This document shows, in pieces, positions 17,680 through 26,551 of a DNA stretch of 64,000 bases (within the stretch, counting starts at the first letter, position 1; every line of letters begins with the position of its first letter). This stretch comes from JACCZX01 sp963807155 (lineage in GTDB: Bacteria; Pseudomonadota; Gammaproteobacteria; Burkholderiales; Burkholderiaceae_F): NCBI GenBank assembly GCA_963807155.1, contig CAWEAZ010000019.1, forward strand, positions 124,001 to 188,000, given 5' to 3'. Position numbers and translations under genes: made by a program. The notes under the pieces were generated by a model that did no database searches, had not been told where the DNA came from, and worked only from the letters and a program-made list of their open reading frames with translations.

Positions 17680-18306
17680 TCAGGCCTTCGAATCGTCGCC
17701 GATCAGCACGACAGTTGCAGACAGGTATTTGTGCGGCGGCACCGGCAAGTTATCGGGCGCCGGCTTGTTCTTGTATACGCGGCCGGCGAGGTCGAACGTC
17801 GAGCCATGGCATGGGCACACGAAGCCCGGGTCGGCGCCGAGCATCGCATTGCGCACCGGCTGCAAACGGGCCGATCGGATTGCATCCCAGATGCGTGCAG
17901 ATCCCGATCGACTACCAAATACTCAGGCTTGATCGACCGATACTCGTTGCGCGCGTAGGCCGGCGTCGGATACGCCGTGCGCAAGCGACTTCGGATCGGC
18001 GACTTCGCTATCGGCCTTGCGGATCGACTGCAGCATCTGCGGCGTGCGATTCAAAATCCACACGGGGCGGCCCTGCCACTCAAACGAGCGCATTTCGCCC
18101 GGCGCCATTCCGGAAATATCGGCTTCGACCGGGGCGCCCGCGGCCTTCGCACGTTCCGAGGGCATAAATGAAGTGACGAATGGCACGGCGGCGGCAACGA
18201 CGCCGGCGCCGCCGACCACCGCAGCCACTGCGATCGTCGCCCGACGTTCCTTGTCAATTGGCTTATTCAAAGGCTCGCCACTCTCGTTGATGGTGGTCGT
18301 CGACAT
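17680..18306 (-). CDS. petA: Ubiquinol-cytochrome c reductase, Rieske iron-sulfur subunit (frameshifted)
   Basis: Rieske [2Fe-2S] subunit of bc1. N-terminal Tat-type anchor (DKERRATIAVAAVVGGAGVVAAAVPFV), then FEWQGRPVWILNRT. Both cluster loops are readable but in different frames: ICTHLGCNPIGPF (about 17870-17905) and FVCPCHGSTFDLAGRVY (about 17780-17835). Frame changes near 17995, 17915 and 17850 are needed to assemble one protein of about 205 residues. First gene of petABC. Export through Tat fits the tatABC genes 3 kb away. Confidence 0.85.
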
Positions 18307-18507
18307 GAAAATCCCGGATCAAGGGGTGAGCGTTAGGAGTTGACGGCGCGGGCGCACGCGACACGCTGACTACGGATGCGTTTTCGCGAATCACTCGAGG
18401 ACGCCCAGGTCACCATGCGCAGCAGCGCGGCATTCTACTTGATCCGTCGTGCCCATTTCCACTCCATCTCGCTAGACTTGGTGGGTCTGCACACCGGGGA
18501 GAAAACG

Positions 18508-18928
18508 ATGGGAATGCTGAAGGAGTTTCGCGACTTCGCGGTCAAAGGCAATGTGATCGACCTTGCGGTCGGTATCATCATCGGCGCAGCGTTCGGCAAG
18601 ATCGTCGACTCACTGGTCAACGACGTGGTGATGCCTGCGATCAATGCGATGACCGGCGGTGCGGTCGATTTCTCCAATCAATACATCGTGTTGTCGGGCA
18701 GCGTTGCGCCGGGAACACCGCTCGCCGCAGCACGCACCTCTGCGGTGGTGCTGGCATGGGGCAACTTCCTCACGATCCTGTTGAATTTCATCATCCTGGC
18801 GTTCGTCATCTTCTGGATGATCAAGGCGACCAACCGCGTGCGCTCGCGTCTGGACGCAGCCGGCGCCCGCGACGCCCGAGGATGTCGTGCTGCTGCGCGA
18901 GATTCGCGATGAATTGAAGCGGCGCTGA
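18508..18928 (+). CDS. mscL: Large-conductance mechanosensitive channel MscL, 3' frameshift
   Basis: Pentameric stretch-activated channel protecting against hypo-osmotic shock. It starts MGMLKEFRDFAVKGNVIDLAVGIIIGAAFGKIV (TM1), with TM2 at FLTILLNFIILAFVIFWMIKATN. GGGGAGAAA precedes ATG 18508. The open frame ends at 18912, but the conserved C-terminal helix (EDVVLLREIRDELKRR) is in another frame and stops at 18928; an indel near 18865 is likely. Restored length is about 140 residues, normal for MscL. Confidence 0.92.
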
Positions 18929-19046
18929 CGGCCGCCTCTGCGGTGCCGGCGCGCGGACCAGCGGCCAACCCGTCGCCCGCCGCGTGGGGAATAATGCTTG
19001 CCCTTAAATCCAAACCCGCTTCCCTCCGCTCCCCGACACGAACATC

Positions 19047-20207
19047 ATGATGCGTCGCCTTTGGCTCGTCTTCGCTCAAGCGACCACGATCGGTCTGGCG
19101 CTGCTATTTATCGTTTCGACGCTTCGGCCCGAGTGGCTTTCGCGGCGCCCCGACACACCGGCGCCCTTGCCTGCTGCTGAAAGCCTCGGCATCAAGCAGG
19201 CGGTGGTTCCCGACGCGCGCGCCAACGCGCTGACCTCCTACGGTGGCGCCGTCAAGCTGGCTGCTCCCGCCGTCGTCAACGTTTACACAACGAAGGAAGT
19301 GCGCCGCCGTGGTCCCGGCGACGACCCGCTTTATCGGTATTTGTTCGGCGACGCGCGCGGCAGCGATCGGGTAGCGAGCCTCGGCTCCGGTGTGGTCGCC
19401 ACCCGTGACGGATTCGTGCTCACCAACAATCATGTCGTGCAGGCCGCCGATGAGATCGCGGTGGCGCTCTCGGATGGCCGTCAATTCGAGGCCAAGCTGG
19501 TCGGCGCCGATCCGGAAAGCGACCTCGCTGTGCTGAAGATCGAAGCGCGCGATCTGCCCGCGATCACGTTCGGGCGCTCGGACTCTTTGCAGGTAGGCGA
19601 CGTCGTGTTGGCGATCGGCAATCCGTTTGACGTCGGTCAAACGGTGACGATGGGCATTGTTTCGGCGCTCGGACGCACGAATCTGGGCATCAATACGTTC
19701 GAGAACTTCATTCAAACGGACGCTGCTATCAACCAGGGCAACTCGGGCGGCGCACTGGTCGATTCCAATGGCAATCTGGTCGGAATCAACACAGCGATCT
19801 TTTCGCGCACCGGTGGCTCGATTGGCATCGGCTTCGCGATTCCTTCGACGCTGGTCACGCAAGTGATGGACCAGTTGATCAAGACCGGCAAGGTGCAGCG
19901 CGGATTTTTTGGCGTCGAGCCCGAAGACATCACGCCCGAAATGGCCGGGTTGCTGCGCTTGGCGCGCGATGAAGGCGTCATTTTGAAAGGCGTGCAGCGT
20001 GCGAGTCCCGCTGCCAAAGGCGGGCTCGAGCCCGGCGACGTAATGCTGAGCATCAACGGTCAGCCCGTGGTCAACAGCAAGGCGATGCTGAATCAGATTT
20101 CGCAATTGCCGCCGGGGTCTGACGCGCGAGTCAGGGTCGTGCGCGGCGGAAAGGAGCTCGACGTGCAGGTGGCGGTGGGCGAACGCCCGACGCCACGTGC
20201 TCGCTAA
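19047..20207 (+). CDS. DegS-like membrane-anchored serine protease
   Basis: HtrA family protease with a single PDZ domain, 386 residues. One N-terminal membrane anchor (LWLVFAQATTIGLALLFIVSTL), then a trypsin-like domain with triad His129 (TNNHVV), Asp159 (SDLAVLK) and Ser233 (GNSGGAL), then one PDZ (about 285-375). This is the DegS layout rather than the two-PDZ DegP/DegQ layout, suggesting envelope-stress signalling through cleavage of an anti-sigma factor; that role is inference. Two tandem ATGs. Confidence 0.9.
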   Translation: MMRRLWLVFAQATTIGLALLFIVSTLRPEWLSRRPDTPAPLPAAESLGIKQAVVPDARANALTSYGGAVKLAAPAVVNVYTTKEVRRRGPGDDPLYRYLFGDARGSDRVASLGSGVVATRDGFVLTNNHVVQAADEIAVALSDGRQFEAKLVGADPESDLAVLKIEARDLPAITFGRSDSLQVGDVVLAIGNPFDVGQTVTMGIVSALGRTNLGINTFENFIQTDAAINQGNSGGALVDSNGNLVGINTAIFSRTGGSIGIGFAIPSTLVTQVMDQLIKTGKVQRGFFGVEPEDITPEMAGLLRLARDEGVILKGVQRASPAAKGGLEPGDVMLSINGQPVVNSKAMLNQISQLPPGSDARVRVVRGGKELDVQVAVGERPTPRAR

Positions 20208-20243
20208 ACGCCAGTTACCGCGTTGTCAAGCGCACTGCGTCAA

Positions 20244-20909
20244 CTAGCGCGGCAGTTTGTCGCGCATCTCACGCGCCTTCATCATCGCGGCCGGCTCGCC
20301 GCCGCTAGCCGCAAGGCTGTAGTAGTACAAGGCGCGCGGGTAATCCTGCTCGACCCCTTCGCCTTTCTCGTACAGGCTGGCAACGATATAGGCAGAGGCT
20401 TCATCACCCTGATCGGCGGCGCGCTCGTACCACTGCGCCGCCTGTTTGAAATCGCGCGGCGCTCCACGACCCAGGAAATATTGCGTCGCCAGTCCGACCT
20501 GCGCCTCGAGATGATTCTGTTCGGCTGCCCTGCGAAACCACAAGGTTGCTTCTTCCTGCGACTTGGTGACGTGCTCGCCACGCTCATACAGCAGCGCCAA
20601 CGCAAATTGCGCGCGCGAAAAGCCACGCTCAGCAGATTTGCGCAGCCAGCCGACCCCCGCCACCGGATCGGCGACGGCACCCTCGCCTCCTAGAAGCATC
20701 ACTGCCAGGTTGAATTGCGCAACGCGATTATTGCGTTCGGCCGCCTTACGGTAGTGTGTCAGCGCACGCGCCGGGTCGTTCGCGCGATACGCGCTCCAAC
20801 CGGCAGCCACGTCGCTATCTTCATCGGGAACAATCTGGAGCTGTCCTGCAGCCGCACTGCTGCAAGCGAGCGCAAGCCACAGCGCAGCCCACACAACAAC
20901 CGTGCGCAT
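20244..20909 (-). CDS. Secreted Sel1-repeat protein
   Basis: 221 residues with an N-terminal signal peptide (MRTVVVWAALWLALACSSAAAG). The rest is four to five Sel1-type TPR-like repeats of about 36 residues, such as AAERNNRVAQFNLAVMLLGG, SAERGFSRAQFALALLYERG, AAEQNHLEAQVGLATQYFLG and AADQGDEASAYIVASLYEKG. Such proteins are periplasmic protein-protein scaffolds. Its ATG overlaps the inferred tatC stop (TGATG), implying coupling. Because of the tatC frameshift, the raw frame appears fused to TatC; that fusion is an artefact. Confidence 0.85.
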   Translation of the reverse strand: MRTVVVWAALWLALACSSAAAGQLQIVPDEDSDVAAGWSAYRANDPARALTHYRKAAERNNRVAQFNLAVMLLGGEGAVADPVAGVGWLRKSAERGFSRAQFALALLYERGEHVTKSQEEATLWFRRAAEQNHLEAQVGLATQYFLGRGAPRDFKQAAQWYERAADQGDEASAYIVASLYEKGEGVEQDYPRALYYYSLAASGGEPAAMMKAREMRDKLPR

Positions 20910-21689
20910 CACGTTGACGACGCTTCCTGTGGCGGCGCTGTCTCTTCGGCAACCTTCGGGCCGCCGACAAAGCGGGCGATCAGGATTCCCAGCTCGTACA
21001 AAAGGCATAGCGGAATGGCCAGCAACAGCTGCGACAGCACGTCGGGCGGCGTGAAGATCGCCGCGACGATAAATGCGCCGACGATCACATACGGGCGCGC
21101 TTTTTTCAGCTTGTCGATGCTCGCGATGCCGAAGTCGAACCAGCAGCACCACGACGATCGGCACTTCGAACGTCAGGCCGAACGCGATGAACAGGCTCAT
21201 CACGAAGCCGAAATACGCCTCGATGTCGGGCGATACCGAAACCGATGCGGGCGCAAAGCCCGCGATGAACTTGAACACGAAGCCGAAGACGACGAAATAG
21301 CAGTACGCCATGCCGGCAAAAAACATCAGCACGCTCGAGGCGATCAGTGGGCCGGCCAGACGCTTCTCATGGCGATAGAGCCCCGGCGCCACGAACGCCC
21401 AGACCTGCCACAACACATACGGCAGCGCGACCAGGAACGCGGCGAACAATGTGACTTTCAGCGGCACCATGAACGGCGTGATGACGCCGGTTGCAAGCAG
21501 CTTGGTACCGGCAGGCAGCGCCGCCAACATCGGCCGCGACAGGAAGTCGAAAATCTGCTGCATGAAGAATGCCATCGGAATGAAGACGACGATGATGGCG
21601 ATCGAGGCACGCACGATGCGCTGCCGGAGCTCGACCAGGTGCGACAGAAAACTTTGTTCTGGAGCAGGCTCCTCGGTTTCGGCGGACAT
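20909..21689 (-). CDS. tatC: Sec-independent protein translocase TatC, frameshifted
   Basis: Core receptor of the Tat pathway, six transmembrane helices. The N-terminus has FLSHLVELRQRI, then GVITPFMVPLKVTLFAAFLVALPYVLWQVWAFVAPGLY, characteristic of TatC. After FEVPIVVVLLVR (about 21135) the family sequence continues in another frame as FGIASIDKLKKARPYVIVGAFIVAAIFTPPD and stops at 20909; one base appears inserted. Restored length is about 260 residues, the normal size. Part of tatA-tatB-tatC downstream of hinT. Confidence 0.93.
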
Positions 21690-21696
21690 CGGGTAC

Positions 21697-22227
21697 TTAC
21701 CGCCGGATGCGCGGCTTGTTAACGCGCGCGCGTGGCGAGCGTTTGTGACGCGTTGGACCTGTATCAGGTAGCGCCAGCTGACGCTTCAGCCTGGCAATCT
21801 CCTCGCTTAGCTCGACAACGGTTGGGCCGGGCTTGAAGCGGCGCTCGAAAACCCGATTGACCCATGGCTCGTGTGTGCCGTCCCACGAATAGTCGGTCGG
21901 CGGCGAGCTGGTCGCCGTGGCGGGATCGTCAAAACCGGTGTTCAAGCCCTTTACCGTCGAGTCGATGCCCGCCTGCAAACTCGAAATGTTTCCCTGCACG
22001 GTGGATTCGATCGAGCGTGCAACATCGCGCGCTTCGTCCTGCAGCTTCTTCAAATCTGCCAGTTCGACTTCGCGATTGATGTCGGATTTGACCTGCGCCA
22101 CATAGCGCTGCGCCTTACCCGCCCACTCGCCCACCGTGCGCGCGACGCGCGGCAGCCGCTCGGGACCGAGCACGACCAGCGCCACGGTGCCGATCACGGC
22201 AAGCTCACCGAAACTGAAATCAAACAT
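21697..22227 (-). CDS. tatB: Sec-independent protein translocase TatB
   Basis: 176 residues. N-terminal helix FDFSFGELAVIGTVALVVLGPERLP is the TatB signature (membrane helix, hinge, LGPERLP). A long amphipathic and charged region and a variable basic tail follow. Partner of TatC in binding twin-arginine substrates such as the Rieske protein. 7 bp upstream of tatC. Confidence 0.94.
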   Translation of the reverse strand: MFDFSFGELAVIGTVALVVLGPERLPRVARTVGEWAGKAQRYVAQVKSDINREVELADLKKLQDEARDVARSIESTVQGNISSLQAGIDSTVKGLNTGFDDPATATSSPPTDYSWDGTHEPWVNRVFERRFKPGPTVVELSEEIARLKRQLALPDTGPTRHKRSPRARVNKPRIRR

Positions 22228-22240
22228 CAGAGAGGTCGAA

Positions 22241-22270
22241 GGTCGAGCGCCGTGCGTTCCGCGCTCGACC
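22241..22270 (-). repeat. Inverted repeat between tatA and tatB
   Basis: GGTCGAGCGC (22241-22250) and GCGCTCGACC (22261-22270) are perfect 10-bp reverse complements around a 10-nt loop. No T run follows, so it may modulate tatA versus tatB transcript levels rather than terminate. Confidence 0.6.
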
Positions 22271-22295
22271 GACTTGGCAGTCTAGGTTCGGCAGG

Positions 22296-22532
22296 CTAGA
22301 CGTTGGACGCCGGGCCTTTTTCCTTGGCTTGCACGTCGATGGTCTGCCCCGGCACCTGGCGCCGATCATCGACCTTGCCGGTGACGTCATCGGTGCCGTC
22401 CTTCATGCCTTCCTTGAACCCCTTGATCGCGCCGCCCATGTCCTTGCCGATATTTTTCAGCTTGGCGGTGCCGAAAATCAGGATGATCACCAGCAGAACG
22501 ATCAACCAATGCCAAATCGAGAATGAACCCAT
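22296..22532 (-). CDS. tatA: Sec-independent protein translocase TatA
   Basis: 78 residues. Membrane helix SIWHWLIVLLVIILIFGTAKL, then the amphipathic helix KNIGKDMGGAIKGFKEGM, typical of TatA/E. It polymerises to form the Tat pore. Located 10 bp after hinT, first of tatABC. Confidence 0.95.
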   Translation of the reverse strand: MGSFSIWHWLIVLLVIILIFGTAKLKNIGKDMGGAIKGFKEGMKDGTDDVTGKVDDRRQVPGQTIDVQAKEKGPASNV

Positions 22533-22541
22533 TTCGTACTC

Positions 22542-22892
22542 CTACAGACGTTTCCACGGGCGCGGTCCGCCCAGGATGTGGATGTGCAAGTGATTAACCT
22601 CCTGCCCGCCGTCCGGACCATTGTTGATCACGAGCCGAAAGCCATTGTCGCAGCCTTGTTCCTTCGCCAGGCGCGGCGCAAGGGCGACCATTTTACCCAA
22701 CGCCACCTCGTGTTCCGGTCCGGAAGTAAGCAGTGAATCGACATGAGACTTCGGGATTATCAGAAAGTGCACCGGGGCAGCCGGATGGATGTCATGAAAT
22801 GCCAGCACGCTTTCGTCTTCAAAGACCTTCTTGCTCGGTATTTCGCCGCGGCCGATCCGGCAGAACAGGCAACCTGCATCGCTCACGGTCAC
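22542..22892 (-). CDS. hinT: HIT family nucleotide hydrolase (HinT-like)
   Basis: 116 residues. CLFCRIGRGEIPSKKVFED at the N-terminus and the histidine triad HLHIHILGG (His101, 103, 105) define a purine nucleoside phosphoramidase of the HinT type. Overlaps the hisE stop by 4 bp (ATGA type), the usual his-hinT-tat arrangement in betaproteobacteria. Confidence 0.93.
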   Translation of the reverse strand: MTVSDAGCLFCRIGRGEIPSKKVFEDESVLAFHDIHPAAPVHFLIIPKSHVDSLLTSGPEHEVALGKMVALAPRLAKEQGCDNGFRLVINNGPDGGQEVNHLHIHILGGPRPWKRL

Positions 22893-23224
22893 AGACCCCT
22901 GGCGAGTGCCTTGCGCAGCGCTTGTTCCTCAATGCCCGAGGTGCCCGCACGCCGTGACAGCTCATCCAACACGTTTTCCGGTCGCAGGCCGTAATGCGAA
23001 AGCATGACCATGCAGTGAAACCATAAGTCTGCGGTTTCGGACACGATGCGCTCGCGCTCGCCATCCTTGGCGGCCAGCACAGCCTCGGTAGCTTCCTCGC
23101 CGATCTTTTTCAGAATCGCGTCGTCACCGAGCGCAAACAAACGCGCAACGTACGACTCGGCCGCATCGCCGCCCTTGCGAGAGTCGATCACGTCCGCCAG
23201 TTGCTTCAGTACCGAGTCGCTCAT
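22889..23224 (-). CDS. hisE: Phosphoribosyl-ATP pyrophosphohydrolase
   Basis: Second step of histidine synthesis: converts PR-ATP to PR-AMP. About 111 residues from MSDSVLKQLADVI. The MazG-like core KKIGEEATEAVLAAKDGE and ETADLWFHCMVML supplies the acidic metal-binding residues. Separate from hisI here, unlike enterobacterial HisIE fusions, but the two overlap closely. Confidence 0.94.
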   Translation of the reverse strand: MSDSVLKQLADVIDSRKGGDAAESYVARLFALGDDAILKKIGEEATEAVLAAKDGERERIVSETADLWFHCMVMLSHYGLRPENVLDELSRRAGTSGIEEQALRKALARGL

Positions 23225-23615
23225 TTGACTTGGATACAATCAGTTCCGGATCCTTCAACACCGGATCGACCGCTCGCCACTGTTCACCATCGAGGCGGCG
23301 GAAAAAACAGCTTTCTCGGCCTGTGTGGCAGGCGATGCCGCCCGTCTGCTCAACAGCGTACAACACGACGTCGCCATCGCAATCAAGGCGAATCTCGACA
23401 ACTTTCTGGCGATGCCCCGACTCCTCGCCCTTGTGCCATAACCGCTGGCGCGAGCGCGACCAATACACGGCGCCGCCGGAAGCCGCCGTTTCAGCGAGCG
23501 CTTCGCGATTCGCCCACGCGACCATTAGCACCCGAGCGCTCGCCGCGTCCTGCGCGATGACGGCCACCAAGCCATCGGCGTCGAACTTGACTTCATCGAG
23601 CCAGGTCACGGACAT
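23221..23615 (-). CDS. hisI: Phosphoribosyl-AMP cyclohydrolase
   Basis: Opens the adenine ring of PR-AMP (third step of histidine synthesis). Motifs: LMVAWANREAL, GGAVYWSRSRQRLWHKGEESGH and the zinc-site cysteines in GGIACHTGRESCFFR. The core ends at VLKDPELI. The raw frame has no stop there and runs on to 23124 across hisE; a TGA overlapping the hisE ATG (23221-23223) lies in another frame, so a terminal one-base indel is likely. On the 5' side it is also open into hisF. Confidence 0.88.
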
Positions 23616-23617
23616 TC

Positions 23618-24400
23618 TCATAGGTATGCCACATCGAGCCATGTGCTGTTTGGCCTGCAGCACCGTGAATTCACCGTAGTGAAAAATCGAAGCGGCCAGC
23701 ACCGCATCGGCGCGCCCGGCCAGCACACCGTCAGCCAGATGCTGCAGGGTTCCAACGCCGCCTGAAGCGATTACCGGCACGGAAACCGCATCGGCCACTG
23801 CGCGCGTGAGTTCGAGATCGAAACCACTCTTTGTTCCATCACGATCCATGCTGGTTAGAAGGATTTCACCGGCGCCGAGTTCTACGACCTGACGTGCCCA
23901 GTCAATTGCATCGAGTCCGGTGGGAGTGCGACCGCCGTGCGTGTAAACCTCCCAGCCCGGCGCATCCGACCGTCGGCCGCCGTTTGGCTCGGAATCGACG
24001 CGACGGCGCGCGTCGATGGCAACCACGATGCACTGCGAGCCAAAGCGGGCGCTGGCGTCAGCGACGAGTCGCGGAGTCTGTACCGCAGCCGTGTTGATCG
24101 AAATCTTGTCGGCCCCCGCGAGCAGCAGCCGCCGCACGTCGTCAACCTTGCGCACGCCCCCCCGACGGTCAGCGGAATGAATACCTGGTTCGCGACCGCT
24201 TCGATCACTTCAACGATGATGTCGCGCTGATCCGAGCTGGCCGTGATGTCGAGAAACGTCAACTCATCGGCGCCTTCGGCGTCGTAGCGCCGCGCAATTT
24301 CGACCGGATCGCCGGCGTCGCGCAGACTGACAAAGTTGACGCCCTTGACCACGCGTCCCGCGTTGACGTCGAGGCAGGGAATGATCCGTTTGGCCAGCAT
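23618..24400 (-). CDS. hisF: Imidazole glycerol phosphate synthase subunit HisF, frameshifted
   Basis: Cyclase subunit of IGP synthase, (beta/alpha)8 barrel. It starts MLAKRIIPCLDVNAGRVVKGVNF with catalytic Asp in CLDV; the second half includes LLTSMDRDGTKSGFDL with the other catalytic Asp. The frame breaks at a G7 tract (about 24155-24162): eight Gs would give LTVGGGVRKVDDVRRLL. No in-frame stop separates it from hisI; the expected TGA at 23618-23620 is one frame away. Partner of hisH. Confidence 0.93.
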
Positions 24401-24508
24401 ATCGTTACGTGCAATCCGTCTGAGGGCAATGTAACGCATTGCTTCGTCGAGACACGCGCGCGGAGCTGCTGCGCGTCACAGGCAGAGCGCGATTTCTAAA
24501 TAGCCTGG

Positions 24509-25252
24509 CTACGCGGTTAACGCGTCAGCGCGTTCCTGGGCGACCTTGAAGTCGATCGCGCCCTCGTACAGCGAGCGGCCGAGCACTACGCCTTCGACGC
24601 CCTCGTCCTCCATCGCGCACAACTGCTCGATATCCGTCAGGCTGGCAACGCCGCCACTGGCGATCACCGGGATTTTCACGTGCCGCGCGAGCTCGGCGGT
24701 CGCTTCGATGTTGACACCGGTCATCATGCCGTCGCGTCCAATATCGGTGTAGATAATGGCTTCGAGGCCGTAGTCCTCGAACTTCACCGCAAGGTCGGTC
24801 ACGTCGTGGCCGGTCATCTTGCTCCAGCCATCGGTCGCGACCTTGCCGCCCTTTGCGTCGAGCGCGACGATCACATGGCCGCCGAACGCGCTGCACGCGT
24901 CGTGCAGGAATCCGGGGTTCTTCACCGCAGCGGTACCGATCACTACAAAGCTGACGCCATCGTCGATGTAGCGCTCGACGATGTCGAGATCACGCAGGCC
25001 GCCGCCCAGTTGCACCGGCAGCTCCTCACCGACCGCTTTGACGATCTTCTTGATTACCGCCTCGTTGACCGGCCGACCCGAGCGCGCACCATTCAAATCG
25101 ACGATATGCAGCCGCCGCGCGCCCTGGTCGCGCCAGTGGCGTGCCATCGCAACAGGGTCTTCGGAGAACACGGTGACGTTGGCATCCATGTTGCCCTGGC
25201 GCAAGCGCACACAGCGTCCGTCTTTCAGATCAATGGCCGGGATCAGCAGCAT
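24509..25252 (-). CDS. hisA: ProFAR isomerase HisA
   Basis: Fourth histidine step, isomerisation of ProFAR to PRFAR in a (beta/alpha)8 barrel of 247 residues. Start MLLIPAIDLKDGRCVRL (the frame is open further upstream, but this ATG matches the family). Catalytic Asp in AIDL and in YTDIGRDGMMTG; IASGGVASL is the phosphate-binding loop. About 110 bp separates it from hisF. Confidence 0.95.
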   Translation of the reverse strand: MLLIPAIDLKDGRCVRLRQGNMDANVTVFSEDPVAMARHWRDQGARRLHIVDLNGARSGRPVNEAVIKKIVKAVGEELPVQLGGGLRDLDIVERYIDDGVSFVVIGTAAVKNPGFLHDACSAFGGHVIVALDAKGGKVATDGWSKMTGHDVTDLAVKFEDYGLEAIIYTDIGRDGMMTGVNIEATAELARHVKIPVIASGGVASLTDIEQLCAMEDEGVEGVVLGRSLYEGAIDFKVAQERADALTA

Positions 25253-25286
25253 GGGGGCTGCGCGGCAAGCTACCTTGAGGCAATGC

Positions 25287-25922
25287 TCAAGGGTTCCAGC
25301 GCGTGAAGTTTTCGTAGATGCGTAGGCCGGCCGCGGCGCTTTTTTCCGGATGAAACTGGGTGGCAAAAATATTATCTCTCGCAACGGCGCAGGTAAAGAC
25401 GCCGCCATATGTAGTTTCCCCTGTAATCAGGTCCTTTTCACGGGGATTGACGTAGTAGCTGTGCACGAAATAGAACCAACTTTCGTCGTCGATTCCGTCC
25501 CATAGCGCATGGGGCTTGCTCTGCCGGACGCGGTTCCATCCCATGTGCGGCACTTTGAGCCGCCCGTCTGATCCATCTGAGGCGGGAATATCTGGCCGAA
25601 AACGGACAACATCGCCGCCGAACAGACCCAGCCCCGGCGTGTCGCCCTCCTCACTCCGCTCGAACAACATCTGCTCGCCGATACACACGGCGAGCAACGG
25701 CTTGCTCGTCGCCGCATCGCGAACTGCTTGTTCCAGCCCCGATTCCCGCAGATACCGCATGCAATCCGGCATCGCGCCCTGACCTGGAAACACGACACGT
25801 GCGGCAGCGTGTACGACTGCGGGATCCGACGTCACCTGGACGCGCTCCTGCGGCGTGACGTGCTCGATCGCCTTAGCAACTGACCGTAGGTTGCCCATGC
25901 CGTAATCGACAACAGCGATCAG
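25287..25922 (-). CDS. hisH: Imidazole glycerol phosphate synthase subunit HisH
   Basis: Class I glutamine amidotransferase that feeds ammonia to HisF. 211 residues. Nucleophile Cys80 in AVCIGEQ, and FHPEKS supplies His and Glu. The family N-terminus IAVVDYGMGNLRSV has no ATG/GTG/TTG directly before it. A CTG at 25922, overlapping the hisB TGA (CTGA) and preceded by AAGGGG, is the best start; an in-frame ATG far upstream (26018) would add 32 unrelated residues. Confidence 0.92.
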   Translation of the reverse strand: MIAVVDYGMGNLRSVAKAIEHVTPQERVQVTSDPAVVHAAARVVFPGQGAMPDCMRYLRESGLEQAVRDAATSKPLLAVCIGEQMLFERSEEGDTPGLGLFGGDVVRFRPDIPASDGSDGRLKVPHMGWNRVRQSKPHALWDGIDDESWFYFVHSYYVNPREKDLITGETTYGGVFTCAVARDNIFATQFHPEKSAAAGLRIYENFTRWNP

Positions 25923-26551
25923 AGCGACCCCTTGGTTGAAGGCACTCCTATCGCTCGTGGATCGCGCTCCACCGCCATGCGCAACGCACGGGAGAATGCC
26001 TTGAACACCGTCTCGCACTGATGATGCGAGTTGTCACCGCGCAGATTGTCGATATGCACCGTCGCCAGCGCATGATTGGAAAAGCCCTGGAAAAACTCGT
26101 GTGCCAAATCGACATCGAAGCCGCCGATCATCGCGCGCGTAAACGGGACGTGCCATTCGAGGCCGGGCCGGCCGGAAAGATCGATGACGACACGCGATAA
26201 CGCTTCGTCGAGCGGCACATAGGCGTGCCCATAGCGGCGGATGCCAGACTTGTCGCCCAGCGCCTTCGTCAGTGCCTGCCCGAATGCGATGCCGACATCC
26301 TCAACGGTGTGATGACCATCGATATGCAGGTCGCCACGCGCCTCGATTGTCAGATCAATGGCGCCGTGCCGCGCAATCTGCTCCAGCATATGGTCGAAAA
26401 AGCCGATGCCGGTAGCGAGCTTGCTCGTGCCGCTTCCGTCAAGGTCGACAGCGACGCGAATCTGCGTTTCCTTGGTGTTGCGCTCGACCTCGGCGCGGCG
26501 CGAGTGGTTGGCCTTGGCACTCACTTTTCGATACCCAGGGTCATCTTTCAA
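25919..26551 (-). CDS. hisB: Imidazoleglycerol-phosphate dehydratase
   Basis: Monofunctional HisB dehydratase, 210 residues, no phosphatase domain. Metal-binding histidines in FFDHMLEQIARHG, DLHIDGHHTVEDVGI and RGDNSHHQCE are all present. It overlaps both hisC (upstream, 11 bp) and hisH (downstream, 4 bp), indicating tight coupling. Confidence 0.95.
   Translation of the reverse strand: MKDDPGYRKVSAKANHSRRAEVERNTKETQIRVAVDLDGSGTSKLATGIGFFDHMLEQIARHGAIDLTIEARGDLHIDGHHTVEDVGIAFGQALTKALGDKSGIRRYGHAYVPLDEALSRVVIDLSGRPGLEWHVPFTRAMIGGFDVDLAHEFFQGFSNHALATVHIDNLRGDNSHHQCETVFKAFSRALRMAVERDPRAIGVPSTKGSL

Noticed and set aside
20244..21689. A TatC-Sel1 repeat fusion protein of 481 residues
   Set aside because: The middle segment is Arg-rich shadow sequence; the true TatC C-terminus is in another frame, ends at 20909 and overlaps a proper ATG plus signal peptide for the Sel1 protein.
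24150..24165. Programmed ribosomal frameshift at the hisF G7 tract
   Set aside because: A homopolymer miscount is simpler; frames also break at many non-homopolymer sites in this window, and hisF is not known for recoding.
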